64,000 nt of DNA from Gracilariopsis chorda (lineage: Eukaryota; Rhodophyta; Florideophyceae; Gracilariales; Gracilariaceae). Shown piece after piece: positions 10,415-21,463 of the stretch. The notes beneath the pieces were generated by a model. The model made no database searches, was not told where the DNA came from, and worked only from the letters and a program-made list of their open reading frames with translations. Each line of letters starts with the position of its first letter. Within the stretch, counting starts at the first letter, position 1. The position numbers and the translations under genes were made by a program. The DNA lies in NCBI GenBank assembly GCA_003194525.1, contig NBIV01000077.1:1-64000 (forward strand), read 5' to 3'.

Positions 10415-11671
10415 AACCGGATCGAGATGCGGTTGTCTCTGCTCGAAGTAAAATCTGCGGCGTTATATACGCTCATTCTATCATGGCAGTTTCCTTGTGT
10501 TGTTCGGTGGATTGTATAAAGCTTCACATGTAGACCCGTGCTTGCGTTAGTCACGGTCCGCCAGTGTTTACGCTCTGAAATGTTTGAGTGATCATTTACG
10601 AAGAGTGGCAGGGATATCCCTAAGTATAGTTGCTAGTAATCTAGTACGCACGGCAGTGAAGCCGCGCTTTGCATTCAGCTTTGTACTCTACTGTCTGAAA
10701 AACAAAGCGAGCCAGTTGAGAATCAGAGTGCTATCAGAGATAAAGAGCTGCAATGATCCTGGCTGAAACCGCCCAGTACAGGTACAAGGACTCATGATAT
10801 GAACAAGCACATGCAAGCCAAGACGCCGTTGAGCAGCATTCACCCTCTCCAGTCAGTAGGCCTTAACAGGCTTGTAAAGAGCATGAGCAGGAGTGGTGGA
10901 GAAATTGCACACATGCCGTGCAGTCATGGCCACATAGCCATTCTTGAGCATGTGGACGCGTTGTTTGATCGCAAAGAGTGTACGTCTGCGATTCATTCAA
11001 AGCTTGGATTCTTGTATCCAAGTCATCGCCCACTTCGGCTACGCAGACTTCGAGTTTTCAGACAACGTTGTTGCACGCGGTACGTTTGGTTCGCCACCTT
11101 TGGCACTTGGTCGAATCTTCGCGTCAGGTGCGACCGCAAAGGTAAGCATGGCCCTCGTAGACGCAGCTTCCTCGAATGAATGGCTTCAGATTACGAGGCA
11201 GGACAGGCGGGGTCCTTCAGCGAAAATGTGTGGAGAAGGGGGCATCGAAATTAAAACAGCACGCTTTTCGGAAACGTACCGTCAAAATTCGAGCTTGGAG
11301 TAAGCAGCGTTGCCCCGCTAGCGCCAGTTTCGTTGGAGTCGCGTGGTCTGCGATCGACATCTCCCGAAATTCAGCCGAAAAGCGCCCTGGTCACCTACCT
11401 CCAATTCCACACATCATCGAATTCGGAGCAGTGGAAACCACGTCGATCCTGCGCCTTCCGTCAGAGTTCTTCTACCGCTCACCCGCAACTCTTTCCACCG
11501 TCCGAGCTTTTGTTCTCTTCGACCGCCTCCAACTTCACCACGCTCTCTCTTTTCCATTCCGTCTGCCCGAACCAAGAATCATAAGTGGTGCCCTTGACCC
11601 CGCACTTCGAGTCACTGCGCGTGTGCTATCGTGCACACTTGAAATCCCTTCCCGGCGTTGGCGCGGCAGTC
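10415..11671. other. Gene-free interval
   Basis: About 1.26 kb between two same-strand genes. Only short overlapping frames without family resemblance are present. It probably holds the 3' end of the upstream transcript and the promoter of the CstF-77 gene. Confidence 0.5.
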
Positions 11672-14273
11672 ATGGATTCAGCTCGCGCTGCGGATGGCCA
11701 GCGGCGCGTGGCGGCTGATCAGTGGGACATCGATGGCTGGCATATCCTCTCCTCCGAAGCTGAAAAGGCTCCCTTTGACGCCGCTGAGTCGGTTTATGAA
11801 ACTCTTGTCAAGCAGTTCCCGCCAATAGGCAAGTTTTGGCGTTCCTACGCCGAGCATCTCACTCGGGAACAGCCCAACAATCACGAAGCCATTGTCTCGC
11901 TGTACGACCGCGCCGTCAAGAATGCACCCACCTCAATCGAACTGTGGCGCAGTTATCTCGCATATGTCAGCGCAAGAGCTGCGGAAATTCCCGGTTCCAA
12001 ACATGAATCTGACGCCATTGTCGTACATGAAAGAGCTGTAAAGTACGCCGGTTTGGACTTGAGTGCACATCCGTTGTGGACCCATTACATCGAGTTCGTC
12101 AAGAAGCAAACCATGTTGTCTGATAGCCAGCGTCGAGACGCGCTAAGACGCGTGTATCAACGAGCGGTAATGAATTTCAATCCATTGTTCTGCGTATCCT
12201 CCGAGCGTTCCTATTTGCCTGTACTTTGCCTGCACGCTGAAGCATCTGCCCGCCCTTGTTTGCTCCCACCATCTTCAAAAAAGAACATTTCGTCTACATC
12301 TTCGTATTGTTCCCTCCACGCCTTAAGAACCTACTTGTGCTGTTTCATCATACTTGTCTCACTTTTTCACAGTAGACACTATGACGAGGCTAGTCCTTGC
12401 TTTTTGTTTTTCAATCACGCATGACGAAGCCACAAGGTTCTTGAAGTAGACCTTTCTTTCTCAGCGAAATGTCGCCTTATCCAAACCAACTTGATTGTTC
12501 CTACCAAACCCACGTAGACACACCATTCCTTCTTCGGGGCAGGCAGATGCTAAAGCGGTGCACCAATGCATTGAACACACAATATAGGAACTTACCACTT
12601 CAAAGCTTACTAACCAAATCATTCTTCGTCCGTCTTGCGTGTTCTTTTTTTTCTTCGTTTTGTTTGAACAGGTTCGAACTCCTATGCACAATCTCGACGT
12701 CTTCTGGCGGGATTATACTACGTTTGAACAAACAAGCAACACCAACAAGGAAATAGGTCGAACGCATTTGGCAGAGAATCAACCGAAGAACATTGATGCT
12801 CGTGCCGAATACCGTGCGAGAAAAACAAGGCGCGAAGGATTAACTTTGACGGCATTACCGGTTCCCCCGCGTGGTCGTGCTAAAGAATCATCTCAAGCGC
12901 AACAATGGCGTCGGTTTATCATGCACGAAAGATCCAATCCATCATCATTGGCAGAAAACGACCTTCACGAACGAGTGGTACACGCCTTTGAAAGTGCGCT
13001 TGCACCTATGCATCGATATCCTGATTTCTGGATAGAATATATGTCTTATGTACATGGAACGTTCAGTCTTGAAATGGAACGAAACGCTGCAAAAGGCTAT
13101 GACAAGGATTCACATTCAAACGGCAATGCAAACTTTACAAAGAGAATGGCTGATGCTCTGAAGCCGATTCTTGAAAGAGCCCTCAAAGCTCTTCCGCATA
13201 GTGTTGCCCTGCACGCTCAAGCGAACTGGCTGTACACTCGCATCGGAGAACCCGCAAAAGGGGTTGCAGCACTTGATGCGCTCTGCAAAACACACCCCTC
13301 TCCCCTCGCGTACGTTCACTTGATGAAGGCAATACGAAAGCATGACGGGCGAGATGCCGCGAGAAAAGTGTTCGGACGTGCGAGAAAAGACCCGAAAGGG
13401 ACGCATCCGAGTGTGTATGTTGCAGCTGCGCTTATGGAGTTCTCCGTTAATAAGGACAGTAAGGTCGCACGAAATGTGTTTGAGTTTGGCTTGAAAAACT
13501 TTGCCAAGAACGCTGTCATAGCTACCGAATATGTGAACTGGTTGTGGGGAACTGGTGATCTAGAATACGCGAGAGTTGTATTGAAGAAAGTAATGCCAGA
13601 TGCTAAGGGCACTCCTGCAGAGGTCCGGCGGTTATGGGAACGGTGGACTGACCTTGAAGAACTGATTGGAGACGCATCAACTGTAGATAGCGTAGAAGCC
13701 ATGTGGAAAGAAAGCGGGGTTGGCCGACCAGAAACTGTAGTGAATGAAGTACTACGAAGAACCCGATTCCTTGGCTTTGAGGGTTTTACGGAGAACGAGC
13801 TTGGAGCTGTAAGTGGAATCCGGACTGGCACTTCGGACAAGTCTGCAAGTGCTAGTACCGGCGGGGGTGGGAGACGAGATCCCAGGACAGGAAGAAGGGT
13901 TGGTTCATCAGCTGGAAACAAGGATAACGTTGGAAATGGCCCTTCTCAGCGGCGCGAAGATGGTCAAGGCTCTGTTCTAAAGGTAGCAATCGACATGCTG
14001 CAAAGAATGGCAGCTGCACTGCCTCCGGTTGCGGCGCCACCCCCGGCACCGGATGTACTTTTCCGCATGATTGAGAATACGCCCGAACTATTTCTTGACA
14101 CACCCGCGGGAAGAAGCACTGGGGGAGGGCCTAGAAAAGGCAAGGACGGCCTTGGCTCGAAAAAGAGAAAGAGCGAAGACTTGACTCATGTGACTGGTTC
14201 TGGAGGGATGGGCATTGGAGCGCCGGACGTATTTCGTGCGAGACAGGCCGCGAAGCAGGCAAGAACAAGATAG
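11672..14273 (+). CDS. Cleavage stimulation factor subunit 3 (CstF-77/Rna14-like)
   Basis: Two exons, 11672-12166 and 12672-14273, joined in phase 0, give 698 aa. The start is the first ATG in frame (MDSARAADG); longer readings begin at GTG. HAT (half-a-TPR) repeats fill residues about 15-500: FWRSYAEHL, LWRSYLAYV, LWTHYIEFV, FWIEYMSYV, then a Suf-domain region with VYVAAALMEF and VFEFGLKNF close to animal CstF-77. The splice joins RRVYQRAV to RTPMHNLDVFWRDY, exactly as the family reads through. The C-terminal 200 residues are Gly/Ser-rich with a conserved-looking MLQRMAAALPP segment. CstF-77 is the dimeric scaffold of the pre-mRNA cleavage and polyadenylation complex in the nucleus, bridging CstF-64 and CstF-50. 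Identification is firm at family level. Confidence 0.9.
12167..12671 (+). other. Intron of the CstF-77 gene (505 bp)
   Basis: Donor GCG|GTAATG, acceptor TTTGAACAG|GTTCGA, phase 0. The interval has in-frame stops, and conserved HAT sequence resumes in frame immediately after it. It is about five times longer than the other introns inferred in this window. Confidence 0.85.
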
Positions 14274-14852
14274 CTTAGGGGCTAAATGGTAAAGCATCAT
14301 CTCATTCCAACTTCGTTCTTGTTTATACCATACGTGCTGTTCTCGCACAGTAACGCGTTCACTCGTTTATCACGTAGTGAGAGAACAGACAATCTGCTAC
14401 CATTACCTGGCCTGAAGTGCCGGTGCTTGTCAATATGGACTGAGCTATCAAACCTGAACAACTGGTAGTACGTACTTTCACTGTGAGGGTGCGTATCATC
14501 GGATCTACAACATCTTGATGCTGCATGCTTGACGATCAGGCAACTCTCACAGAGTGCTTGCACGCCGTCAAGACATGGAAATGGTTACAAAACTCTATTT
14601 CAAACAAAGATCTGTTCTGAGTGTTGCAGACCCCCTTCTGCAACTGTCAACGGTAATGGTTTGGTACAAGTTTAGTGGTGCAACAAGAAGCACGTGCATT
14701 TCAGATTGAGTCCTCTTTGCGCTTTCGGGAGAGAACGCAGTTGTGCTTATTCCTATGTTCCCAAGAGTGTGCAAGGGGAGATTCCACTCACCTCCGACTC
14801 CTGAAGGAAACCCCCAGGACAATCCCAAGAGGAAATAAGGGTTAGTTGTAGG

Positions 14853-14908
14853 TATAGTTATAAAGCCAAAAGCTTAGCCTTGGCTAAACTTTTGGCTTCA
14901 TAACTATA
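14853..14908. repeat. 56-nt near-perfect palindrome (27-bp arms, 2-nt centre)
   Basis: Arms 14853-14879 and 14882-14908 differ at two positions and are separated only by TT. Read as RNA they would form one long hairpin. It lies 580 bp past the CstF-77 stop and 3 bp before an ATG. Confidence 0.9.
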
Positions 14909-14910
14909 AA

Positions 14911-15408
14911 ATGAAACCAGTGCAGAAAGACGGTCAAACACTGGAGATAAAGCCTAAGTCCATTGACCCAGACTCGTCCATAACAACAGCTCATCACGCA
15001 CGTGCAAAGCGAAAACCTCGTGACGAGGCAAAGTCTGACACCGTCAAAGGTGTCTCGCTCTACGAATTCATGAATCAGGAGTCATCAGAGTATGAGTGTA
15101 AGTACACCAAAAACACAACAGTGCCCTGCTCTACGAACAACGTGCAAGTCCACCCAAGCGAGCAACAAACACTCTGCAAAACTCGTGTCTTGTTTATTGC
15201 ATTGCCAACGATAACTCTTCGTCCGGAGTACAAAGGTAGTGAACAAGAAAGAAAAGGTAAAACAAAAACGCGACTTATTCAGAACTGGAGTTCCAAACAA
15301 GTCAAGAAAAACCGAAGACAAAGTCCATCATCTAAACGTATTACACAAAACACGAGTCATTTCGACAGACCGCGCATCGCTCGACATCCGACAATGCGCG
15401 AAGCGTAA
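14911..15408 (+). CDS. Doubtful small ORF, 165 aa, Lys/Thr-rich
   Basis: ATG at 14911 opens 165 codons rich in Lys, Arg, Ser and Thr. No domain, signal peptide or membrane segment is visible and composition resembles translated intergenic DNA. Only its ATG start and placement just after a long palindrome argue for attention. It may be spurious. Confidence 0.15.
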   Translation: MKPVQKDGQTLEIKPKSIDPDSSITTAHHARAKRKPRDEAKSDTVKGVSLYEFMNQESSEYECKYTKNTTVPCSTNNVQVHPSEQQTLCKTRVLFIALPTITLRPEYKGSEQERKGKTKTRLIQNWSSKQVKKNRRQSPSSKRITQNTSHFDRPRIARHPTMREA

Positions 15409-15462
15409 CCCAGCGCACCCCGAGAGAAAAAAAACACACATCTTGGAAGGAGGGTAAATCCA

Positions 15463-17220
15463 CTACTGGTTCGCCGTGACCGAGGCTTCAAGCTGAAGCG
15501 ACATAGACACAACATCAGCAGTAGGTCCCCAGAACTGAGTCGTCCCTGGGCTACGATACTCGTCGTTAAGCTTCCAAGACTCGCGTTTAAGCGCAAAATC
15601 GGTGAAAGGCGCACCCTGCAAGTCAACAAGCATCTTCTTAATAACTGCCGAATCCTTGCCATGCCTTCTTTCAATGTTCATCATCATAGTAAGCGGGAAA
15701 CCGGCCGGCACCCATTCCTCAGCCGGCTTGGTGAGGTTAGACAGCGTAGCAATGTAACCAGTCTTTCCATTGCAACAAAGCGCAGCAGCAACCCTTCCCA
15801 GACCGTACGTGTAGTTGGCGTCAAAGTTGGACGGCATAGCGCATCGAGCTTCATAGCCAAGGTAATGAGGGACGCCCGAAAACTTGCCCTTGTACAGACC
15901 CTCTTTCTTGAGCATTGCTAGTCTACTCGACACCATTCCAATAAGCAAGCGTTCAGCCTCAATCTTGGCCACCTGCACATTCCCATGCGGATCACGCTCA
16001 AGCATGAGCTGATTAGCAATGGCATCTGGTAAGTTGCGGAACAACTCTGCGTTCCTGGGGTTGAGCTTCTCGGTAATCTGTTGGCGGGATAGCGAGCGCT
16101 CAGCGTGGGCCAGAATTTCATTAAGCTCAGCAATAAGCGCTTCCACGTCCGGCATAAACTCCACCAAGCCCTCTGGAAGTACGATAACACCATAGTTCTT
16201 ACCCTGTAGTGATCTCTGTTGAATGAGGTCGACAACAGTTCTGACAACATCCAACAAAGTGGTAGAGTTATGCTTGACCTCCTCGCCAATGAAACAAAGG
16301 TTTGGGTGAGTTTGCAAAGCGCATTCCAGAGCAATATGACTAGCAGAGCGTCCCATAACGCGAACAAAATGGTAAGCCTTTCGAGCCGAAACAGCATCAA
16401 AGGCCAAACTGGCAATGCTTTCCGCATAACTCTTCGCAGCAGTATCAAATCCGAACGAAACCTGAACCTGAGCGTTTCGCAAGTCATTGTCAATGGTTTT
16501 CGGAGCTCCATTGACACAACACTTGAGTTGATGCTGTTTGAAGTGCTCCGCAATTTTCATAGCATTACTGTTACTATCATCGCCACCAACAATGACAAGA
16601 GCGTCCAAGTCGAGTTGCTCCACGGTATTACGCACCGCATCAAACTGGGCAGGGGTTTCAATCTTAGTTCGTCCCGACCCAATCATATGAAAGCCACCCT
16701 GATTGCGGTACAGAGCGACGGTGTCAGCATCAAGTAGCACATATTCAGCGTTGAGCAATCCGTCCGGTCCATTACGAAAGCCGAGAAGCTTGGAGTTGGG
16801 GTTGAGATTGGAGACGAAATCAAACATGCCACAAATGACATTATGTCCGCCTGGAGCGGGTCCGCCCGAGAGAACGACGCCAACGGTCTTCGGTTCAAAG
16901 TGAGACGGGACGTGTTTCGCAAAGCTGAGAGACGGTTGGCCATACAGGTTGGGAAACAGTTTTGCAATGTGGTCTTGATCGAAGGCGGCGGTGGTAGGTT
17001 GCCCTTGCTGCAAGACGACGGCGGCGGGGTCGGCTAAAACGGGGTTATAGCGGGGGTTATACTGCAAACGTGCGCGTTGCAAGGCTGAGAGGTTTCGATG
17101 TTCCGCGGCGACATCCGAGAGCGGCTTTGAGGTGTACACCTCGGACAGAACAGTGGCCGGGGCGTGTGCAGGCGCGTTAAGCGCGGTAGTGACGGGGGAA
17201 ACGGACAGTTTTGGAGCCAT
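15463..17220 (-). CDS. Pyrophosphate--fructose 6-phosphate 1-phosphotransferase, beta-type (PFP)
   Basis: 585 aa from ATG at 17220 (MAPKLSVSP); the frame is open further upstream but has no other sensible start. It interconverts fructose 6-phosphate plus PPi with fructose 1,6-bisphosphate plus Pi in the cytosol, reversibly in glycolysis/gluconeogenesis. Motifs: GVVLSGGPAPGGHNVI near residue 107 (nucleotide loop), GGDDSNSNA near 211 with the Asp that selects PPi over ATP, a PKTIDNDL segment (usual T-I/L-N/D-G-D-L), MGRSASHIALECALQ, and a C-terminal EWVPAGFPLT. Length matches plant beta subunits (about 560) plus a short N-terminal extension. It is divergent from the CPR-like gene, with 640 bp between start codons. 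No alpha-type partner is in the window. Confidence 0.93.
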   Translation of the reverse strand: MAPKLSVSPVTTALNAPAHAPATVLSEVYTSKPLSDVAAEHRNLSALQRARLQYNPRYNPVLADPAAVVLQQGQPTTAAFDQDHIAKLFPNLYGQPSLSFAKHVPSHFEPKTVGVVLSGGPAPGGHNVICGMFDFVSNLNPNSKLLGFRNGPDGLLNAEYVLLDADTVALYRNQGGFHMIGSGRTKIETPAQFDAVRNTVEQLDLDALVIVGGDDSNSNAMKIAEHFKQHQLKCCVNGAPKTIDNDLRNAQVQVSFGFDTAAKSYAESIASLAFDAVSARKAYHFVRVMGRSASHIALECALQTHPNLCFIGEEVKHNSTTLLDVVRTVVDLIQQRSLQGKNYGVIVLPEGLVEFMPDVEALIAELNEILAHAERSLSRQQITEKLNPRNAELFRNLPDAIANQLMLERDPHGNVQVAKIEAERLLIGMVSSRLAMLKKEGLYKGKFSGVPHYLGYEARCAMPSNFDANYTYGLGRVAAALCCNGKTGYIATLSNLTKPAEEWVPAGFPLTMMMNIERRHGKDSAVIKKMLVDLQGAPFTDFALKRESWKLNDEYRSPGTTQFWGPTADVVSMSLQLEASVTANQ

Positions 17221-17860
17221 CAGCGAAAGCGGGGGAAGAAAACTGAAAGAAAGTGAGACGAAGGCGACGAGGACGAGGACGAGGACGATGTCGGCGGCGG
17301 CGGCGGAGGGCTGGGTGCCTCGGGGTAAAAGTGCTCGCGGGGGAGCGGCGAAGGAGGCGCGCGACGAGGCGGCTGTGATCTGGAAGTGCGCGCACAGCGA
17401 GTGTGCGGGAGAGTATTTGCGCACGTGCGGCGCATGCGGCTGCACGGGCGGCGATTGGCTGCGCGCAGATACAGCGCGACAGCGCAGCCAATGGGCGGCG
17501 CGCACGAGAACGCACGCTGTTACGGACGCAGCCGGCGCGTGCTGACAGCGTCCACAACGCATCCACGCAGCCAGCGCGCCATTTTTGCCAACCACAATGC
17601 GCCCCACACGCGCCCCACACGCGCTGCGCCAACTTGTTGAATTGCGTTGCCGCTTCTTCATCCAAGCGCAACGGCGCGTGGCCACGCTGCCACGTGGCCA
17701 CGACCCCCTATGCGCGCGGGCGCCACAAGCCGCCACAGCCGTACACGTTTGTCGTATGGCGATGCATGACTTATCACCCACCACCACCCCCCACCCCCCC
17801 CGTCGTTCTCCGTGCTCACCCGCCTGCCCGGCCGCCGTCTCCTCACACCCCCGTCACGGC
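17221..17860. promoter_or_regulatory. Shared upstream region of divergent PFP and CPR-like genes
   Basis: 640 bp, strongly GC-rich with CG-rich words (GCGCG, GCGCAC). Several open frames run through it on both strands because stops are rare in such DNA; none has a recognisable protein. A bidirectional promoter is the simplest inference; no TATA box was identified. Confidence 0.35.
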
Positions 17861-19705
17861 ATGCTCGCGCTCTTGCTCGCGCTCGCGCTACTGGCGTTCG
17901 CCTTCCGCAAACTGCTGTCCAGGAGCAAATCCAACAGCTCGGAGTCCGTCCAGCGCCCCCCTTCAATCCGCGACAAGATCTCCCGGGAAGCCTTCGAACA
18001 CACCGTCCAACACCCCCACCCTCGCCGAGTGCTGCTCCTCTACGCCACCGAATACGGTTTTGCCCAGCAAGTCGCCTCTTACATAGCGCAGCATCTATCA
18101 CAACAGCAACACCTCGCTCCGCGAGTTGTCAACGTTCTTCATTACCCCCTCCTCAATTTCGCCCGTGAAACCGTCCTGCTTTTCATCTGCTCCACAACCG
18201 GCGATGGCGTGCCTCCAACCGAAGCCTCGGATTTCCGAGACGCACTGGACTCGAATCAAATCTCACTTCCACCCTCTCTGAACGTCGCCATCCTCGCACT
18301 GGGAGACCGTGCCTACCCGCATTTCTGTCGCGCCGGCGCCATTTTCGAACACCTTTTCAAACCGGCCTCAACGCTCCATCCCATCACAAACATCAACCAA
18401 CAAGACTGGACGTCCATTCAACTCTGGCTGAATTCCATAGCACCCAAAGTCAAGTCAGTCGCCCCATCTCCCCTCTCAGACTATCTTCCAGCCGCCATTG
18501 AAAAGTATGCAAACAGCTATCAATCCCCGACTCGCTACTCGCGGAACAATCCGTACATGGCAACCATAACTGCGCGCAACTCACTCACAACCGCGCTGCC
18601 AAAAAGCGCCGATCGAAAGAAAGTGATTCGCGTCCAACTCGCCATCGAACCGCAGCACCTGCAATACACCGTTGGCGACGCCGTGGCAATAATTCCTACA
18701 AACAACCCAAGTCACGTAACAAGGCTGCTTCTCGCAATGGCCGTAAACGGCCACGAACTAGTCACAATACCGCACGTCACCCACGCACTTTCTTTCGAAA
18801 CCGCGCTCACAAACCATCTCGACATATGCACAATTCAACCCTCCCTCATATACGAGCTCGCCAAAAGGTCATCAAACGCCTCTCAACTCTCCCTCGCGCA
18901 CAACATACTAGGCTCCCCTTTGTCCACCTCTGTGCTCACGCCGTTCGGCCAAACGTACGTGCGACAACGACATGTTTTCGACCTTCTTTCCGATTTCGTT
19001 TCCGTTTCGGTCAGCCCCCAAACACTGGTACAGTACTTACGCCCACTTCATGCGCGCTATTACTCCATTTCTTCCACGCCGCTTACCAGGCCGCGTGCGA
19101 TTGCTATAACGGTTGATGTACTTCGATACACATCACTCAACATTGAACGAGAAGGGGTGGCAAGCTCATTTCTAAACAACCGCTGTCCATTGAATGAAAC
19201 CAAGGTGCCAATATTCATTTCATCCAACCCAAACTTTCGTCTCCCGAAAGATCTCACAAACGACATCATAATGATCGGACCGGGCACCGGAATAGCACCT
19301 TTCGTAGCGTTCATAGAACAGCGCATCGCGCAAAACGCATCAGGAACGAACTGTTTATTCTTCGGCTGTCGGCACAAGGCGCACGACTTTCTGTACGAAG
19401 CGCAACTACGTCAGTACGAAGCGCAACGTCAACTCAAACTGTTCACCGCGTTTTCTCGTGACGGCGCGTCAAAAGTGTACGTGCAGCATCGAATGAGGGA
19501 GAACGCACAACTGTTGTGGGAGATGATGGAAGGCGGTGCCCATGTGTATGTGTGCGGCGATGGACGACGTATGTCCGGCGATGTGCACGAGGCGTTGCGG
19601 GATATTGTGCAACGGTGCGCTGCGTTCACACGCGATGAGTCAGAAGCGTACTTGCAAATGTTGACGGACCAAAAACGGTACCAAAGGGATGTATGGGTTA
19701 CATAG
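17861..19705 (+). CDS. Membrane-anchored diflavin reductase (NADPH--cytochrome P450 reductase type)
   Basis: 614 aa from ATG 17861, chosen because it puts a hydrophobic anchor (MLALLLALALLAFAF) at the extreme N-terminus followed by a basic KLLSRSK; an earlier in-frame ATG at 17756 would bury it. Flavodoxin domain residues about 60-210: ATEYGFA (FMN phosphate loop), CSTTGDGVPP, ALGDRAYPHFC. FAD-binding FNR-like part: RYYSISSTP. NADPH site: IMIGPGTGIAPFVAFIEQR, LFFGCRHKAHDFLYE, YVQHRM, YVCGDGRRM. The C-terminal aromatic (VWVT) that stacks on FAD is present. It transfers electrons NADPH-FAD-FMN to haem partners such as P450s at the ER face. Tah18/NDOR1 is the alternative, but that enzyme is usually soluble. 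Confidence 0.85.
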   Translation: MLALLLALALLAFAFRKLLSRSKSNSSESVQRPPSIRDKISREAFEHTVQHPHPRRVLLLYATEYGFAQQVASYIAQHLSQQQHLAPRVVNVLHYPLLNFARETVLLFICSTTGDGVPPTEASDFRDALDSNQISLPPSLNVAILALGDRAYPHFCRAGAIFEHLFKPASTLHPITNINQQDWTSIQLWLNSIAPKVKSVAPSPLSDYLPAAIEKYANSYQSPTRYSRNNPYMATITARNSLTTALPKSADRKKVIRVQLAIEPQHLQYTVGDAVAIIPTNNPSHVTRLLLAMAVNGHELVTIPHVTHALSFETALTNHLDICTIQPSLIYELAKRSSNASQLSLAHNILGSPLSTSVLTPFGQTYVRQRHVFDLLSDFVSVSVSPQTLVQYLRPLHARYYSISSTPLTRPRAIAITVDVLRYTSLNIEREGVASSFLNNRCPLNETKVPIFISSNPNFRLPKDLTNDIIMIGPGTGIAPFVAFIEQRIAQNASGTNCLFFGCRHKAHDFLYEAQLRQYEAQRQLKLFTAFSRDGASKVYVQHRMRENAQLLWEMMEGGAHVYVCGDGRRMSGDVHEALRDIVQRCAAFTRDESEAYLQMLTDQKRYQRDVWVT

Positions 19706-19906
19706 CGCGAACCACCACCACCACCTACTTCCAACAAAACGTCCTGGTAGAGATCACTACGCACTCCTTTAGATATACAAACTCACGCGCACTCCAATAT
19801 CCGAGGAGCAAAGGGAAACGACGCACCAAAAAAAGAACTGTTTATGCTTGCCGGTTGGCTCTATCCTACACACGTACGGCGGGACTGAAAAAGAGCCGAA
19901 ACAACA

Positions 19907-21463
19907 TCATACCGAGTCCGGCGGCGGTAAACTACAAGCCGGACCACTCGTCCATTCTCCCAACTGCTTTTCCATCTGCGACCAAGCCTGCCACACTGCA
20001 ATATGCGTCGGATCCGCATCAACTCCCTTTTGAAACAGTTCTCTCGCCCTCACAAACTCCCCCACGTTCTGTTCCACCCTCGCCCATGCCTGCCAAGCCG
20101 GCGCGCAACCCGGGTCCGCCGCGACCGCCTGTTTGAAAAGTTGACGCGCACGCTCAAAGTTGCCCTCACGGCCCTCAACGCACGCCCAAGCCTGCCAGCT
20201 GATGGCGTGTCGCGGATCCGCTTCGGTGGCCGCCTTGAACAATCGACGCGCCTCCTCCAAATTGCCCTCCTCCGCCTCCATTCTCGCCCACGCGTTCCAA
20301 GTCGGGGCGTTCAACGCATCCACCTCAGTTCCACGTTTAAAATGCTCTCTGGCCTCCTTGAGGTTTCTGCATCGGTGTTCCATGATGCCCCACGCCTGCC
20401 AGATGTAAACGTGCTGCGGGTTCGCCTGAGCGCCGCGAGCAAACAGCTTTCTCGCGCTTGAAATGTTGCCAGCCTTCTTCTCAGCCAGTGCCCAAGCCTG
20501 ATACGTGGGAGCAGTATTCGTGCCCGACATTCCAGGACACGCCAAAGTGGACAGGAACAGTTGCCTAGACCGTCCAAAATTACCCGAGTGACTCTCCATG
20601 GTACCCCAAGCATGCAAGATCTTAGCGCACTGGTTACCATACCGCGACAAACCCTCTCTAAACAAGTCACGCGCCCTTCCGAATTGTTTTTGTCGTTCCT
20701 CAAACTTGGACCAGGCCAAAAGGGCCGCAATGCCATCATCACCTTCAGCGCGGGTGACAGCCGTCTTGAACAGCCACCTAGCACGAGAGAAATTATCCTC
20801 CGCAGCTTCAAAATGAGCCCATGCAATCCAGGTGCGATGTGAGCTGTGGTTCAATTCAGCGCCTGTGGCAAACAATTGGCGCGCGCGTTTCTTGGTTCCA
20901 TACTTGGCTTCGAAGATGGCAAACGCCTGACAGAGCGGCGGATGGGTCGGATCCACCCTAAGTCCATTCTCAAAGCACTTGCGTGCAGCGGCGATGTGCC
21001 CCTTACGCTGCTCCATAAGCGCCCACGCATTCCACGCGGCCGCCTCCATGGACGGCAGCGAAGCGGCCTTCACCGAGCGGATGAAGAGACTTCGGGCAAG
21101 ATGCTCATCTCCGTGAGAGGCCTCGAGGAAGGCCCAGGAACGTAGCACTTCGGAGCAACAATCGATCTGGGCTATATCACGAAAAGCGTCTCGAGCGGCG
21201 TCATACTGGCGTTGACTGAGTAGGGCGCGCACGTGACGCAGAGCGGACGACGGCTCTACGTGGGGATGGTGCGTTTCTGACGAGGCTGGTTTACGACGTT
21301 GTGGAGGGGGCATTGGACGGCGTAACGGCGCCTTCGGCGGGGCGGACGGGGCGGACGGGGCGGCCACAGTGGCCGCAACGCGCATGGCAGAGCATGTAGG
21401 AAAGGCGCGTTGCGCACGAAGCGGGAGTTTGGAAGGGGCTGTAGGCGGGATAAAAGCGGTCAT
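19907..21463 (-). CDS. Plastid HAT/TPR-repeat RNA-processing protein (Mbb1/HCF107-like)
   Basis: 518 aa from ATG 21463 (MTAFIPPTAPSKL); the frame extends a few codons upstream only from TTG. Residues 1-75 are Ala/Pro/Arg-rich without acidic residues, as in a plastid transit peptide. From about 85 onwards there are roughly a dozen tandem 34-residue repeats with the signature W-x-x-W-A-x-x-E-x-x-x-G-N-x-x-x-A-R-x-L-F-x-x-G/A (for example WNAWARMEAEEGNLEEARRL). Mbb1 of green algae and HCF107 of plants use such arrays to bind and protect the 5' ends of psbB/psbH transcripts; that role here is inference from repeat type and targeting. The tail is short and Pro-rich, with no C-terminal extra domain. 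Confidence 0.8.
   Translation of the reverse strand: MTAFIPPTAPSKLPLRAQRAFPTCSAMRVAATVAAPSAPSAPPKAPLRRPMPPPQRRKPASSETHHPHVEPSSALRHVRALLSQRQYDAARDAFRDIAQIDCCSEVLRSWAFLEASHGDEHLARSLFIRSVKAASLPSMEAAAWNAWALMEQRKGHIAAARKCFENGLRVDPTHPPLCQAFAIFEAKYGTKKRARQLFATGAELNHSSHRTWIAWAHFEAAEDNFSRARWLFKTAVTRAEGDDGIAALLAWSKFEERQKQFGRARDLFREGLSRYGNQCAKILHAWGTMESHSGNFGRSRQLFLSTLACPGMSGTNTAPTYQAWALAEKKAGNISSARKLFARGAQANPQHVYIWQAWGIMEHRCRNLKEAREHFKRGTEVDALNAPTWNAWARMEAEEGNLEEARRLFKAATEADPRHAISWQAWACVEGREGNFERARQLFKQAVAADPGCAPAWQAWARVEQNVGEFVRARELFQKGVDADPTHIAVWQAWSQMEKQLGEWTSGPACSLPPPDSV

Larger units (their letters stand above)
14274..15462. other. Interval between convergent CstF-77 and PFP genes
   Basis: It contains a 56-nt near-perfect palindrome (14853-14908) and a doubtful small open frame directly after it. 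Otherwise no structure was recognised. Confidence 0.5.

Noticed and set aside
12167-12424. Continuation of the CstF-77 protein through the intron
   Set aside because: The read-through has no HAT pattern and stops; the spliced product matches the family across the junction.
17177-17701. Arg-rich frames on both strands between PFP and the CPR-like gene
   Set aside because: GC-rich promoter DNA has few stops; composition is Arg/Ala/Thr-skewed and no family is recognisable.
17220-17787. N-terminal extension of PFP by about 190 codons
   Set aside because: The extension is GC-driven, lacks an ATG at the far end and is absent from the family; ATG 17220 gives the expected length.
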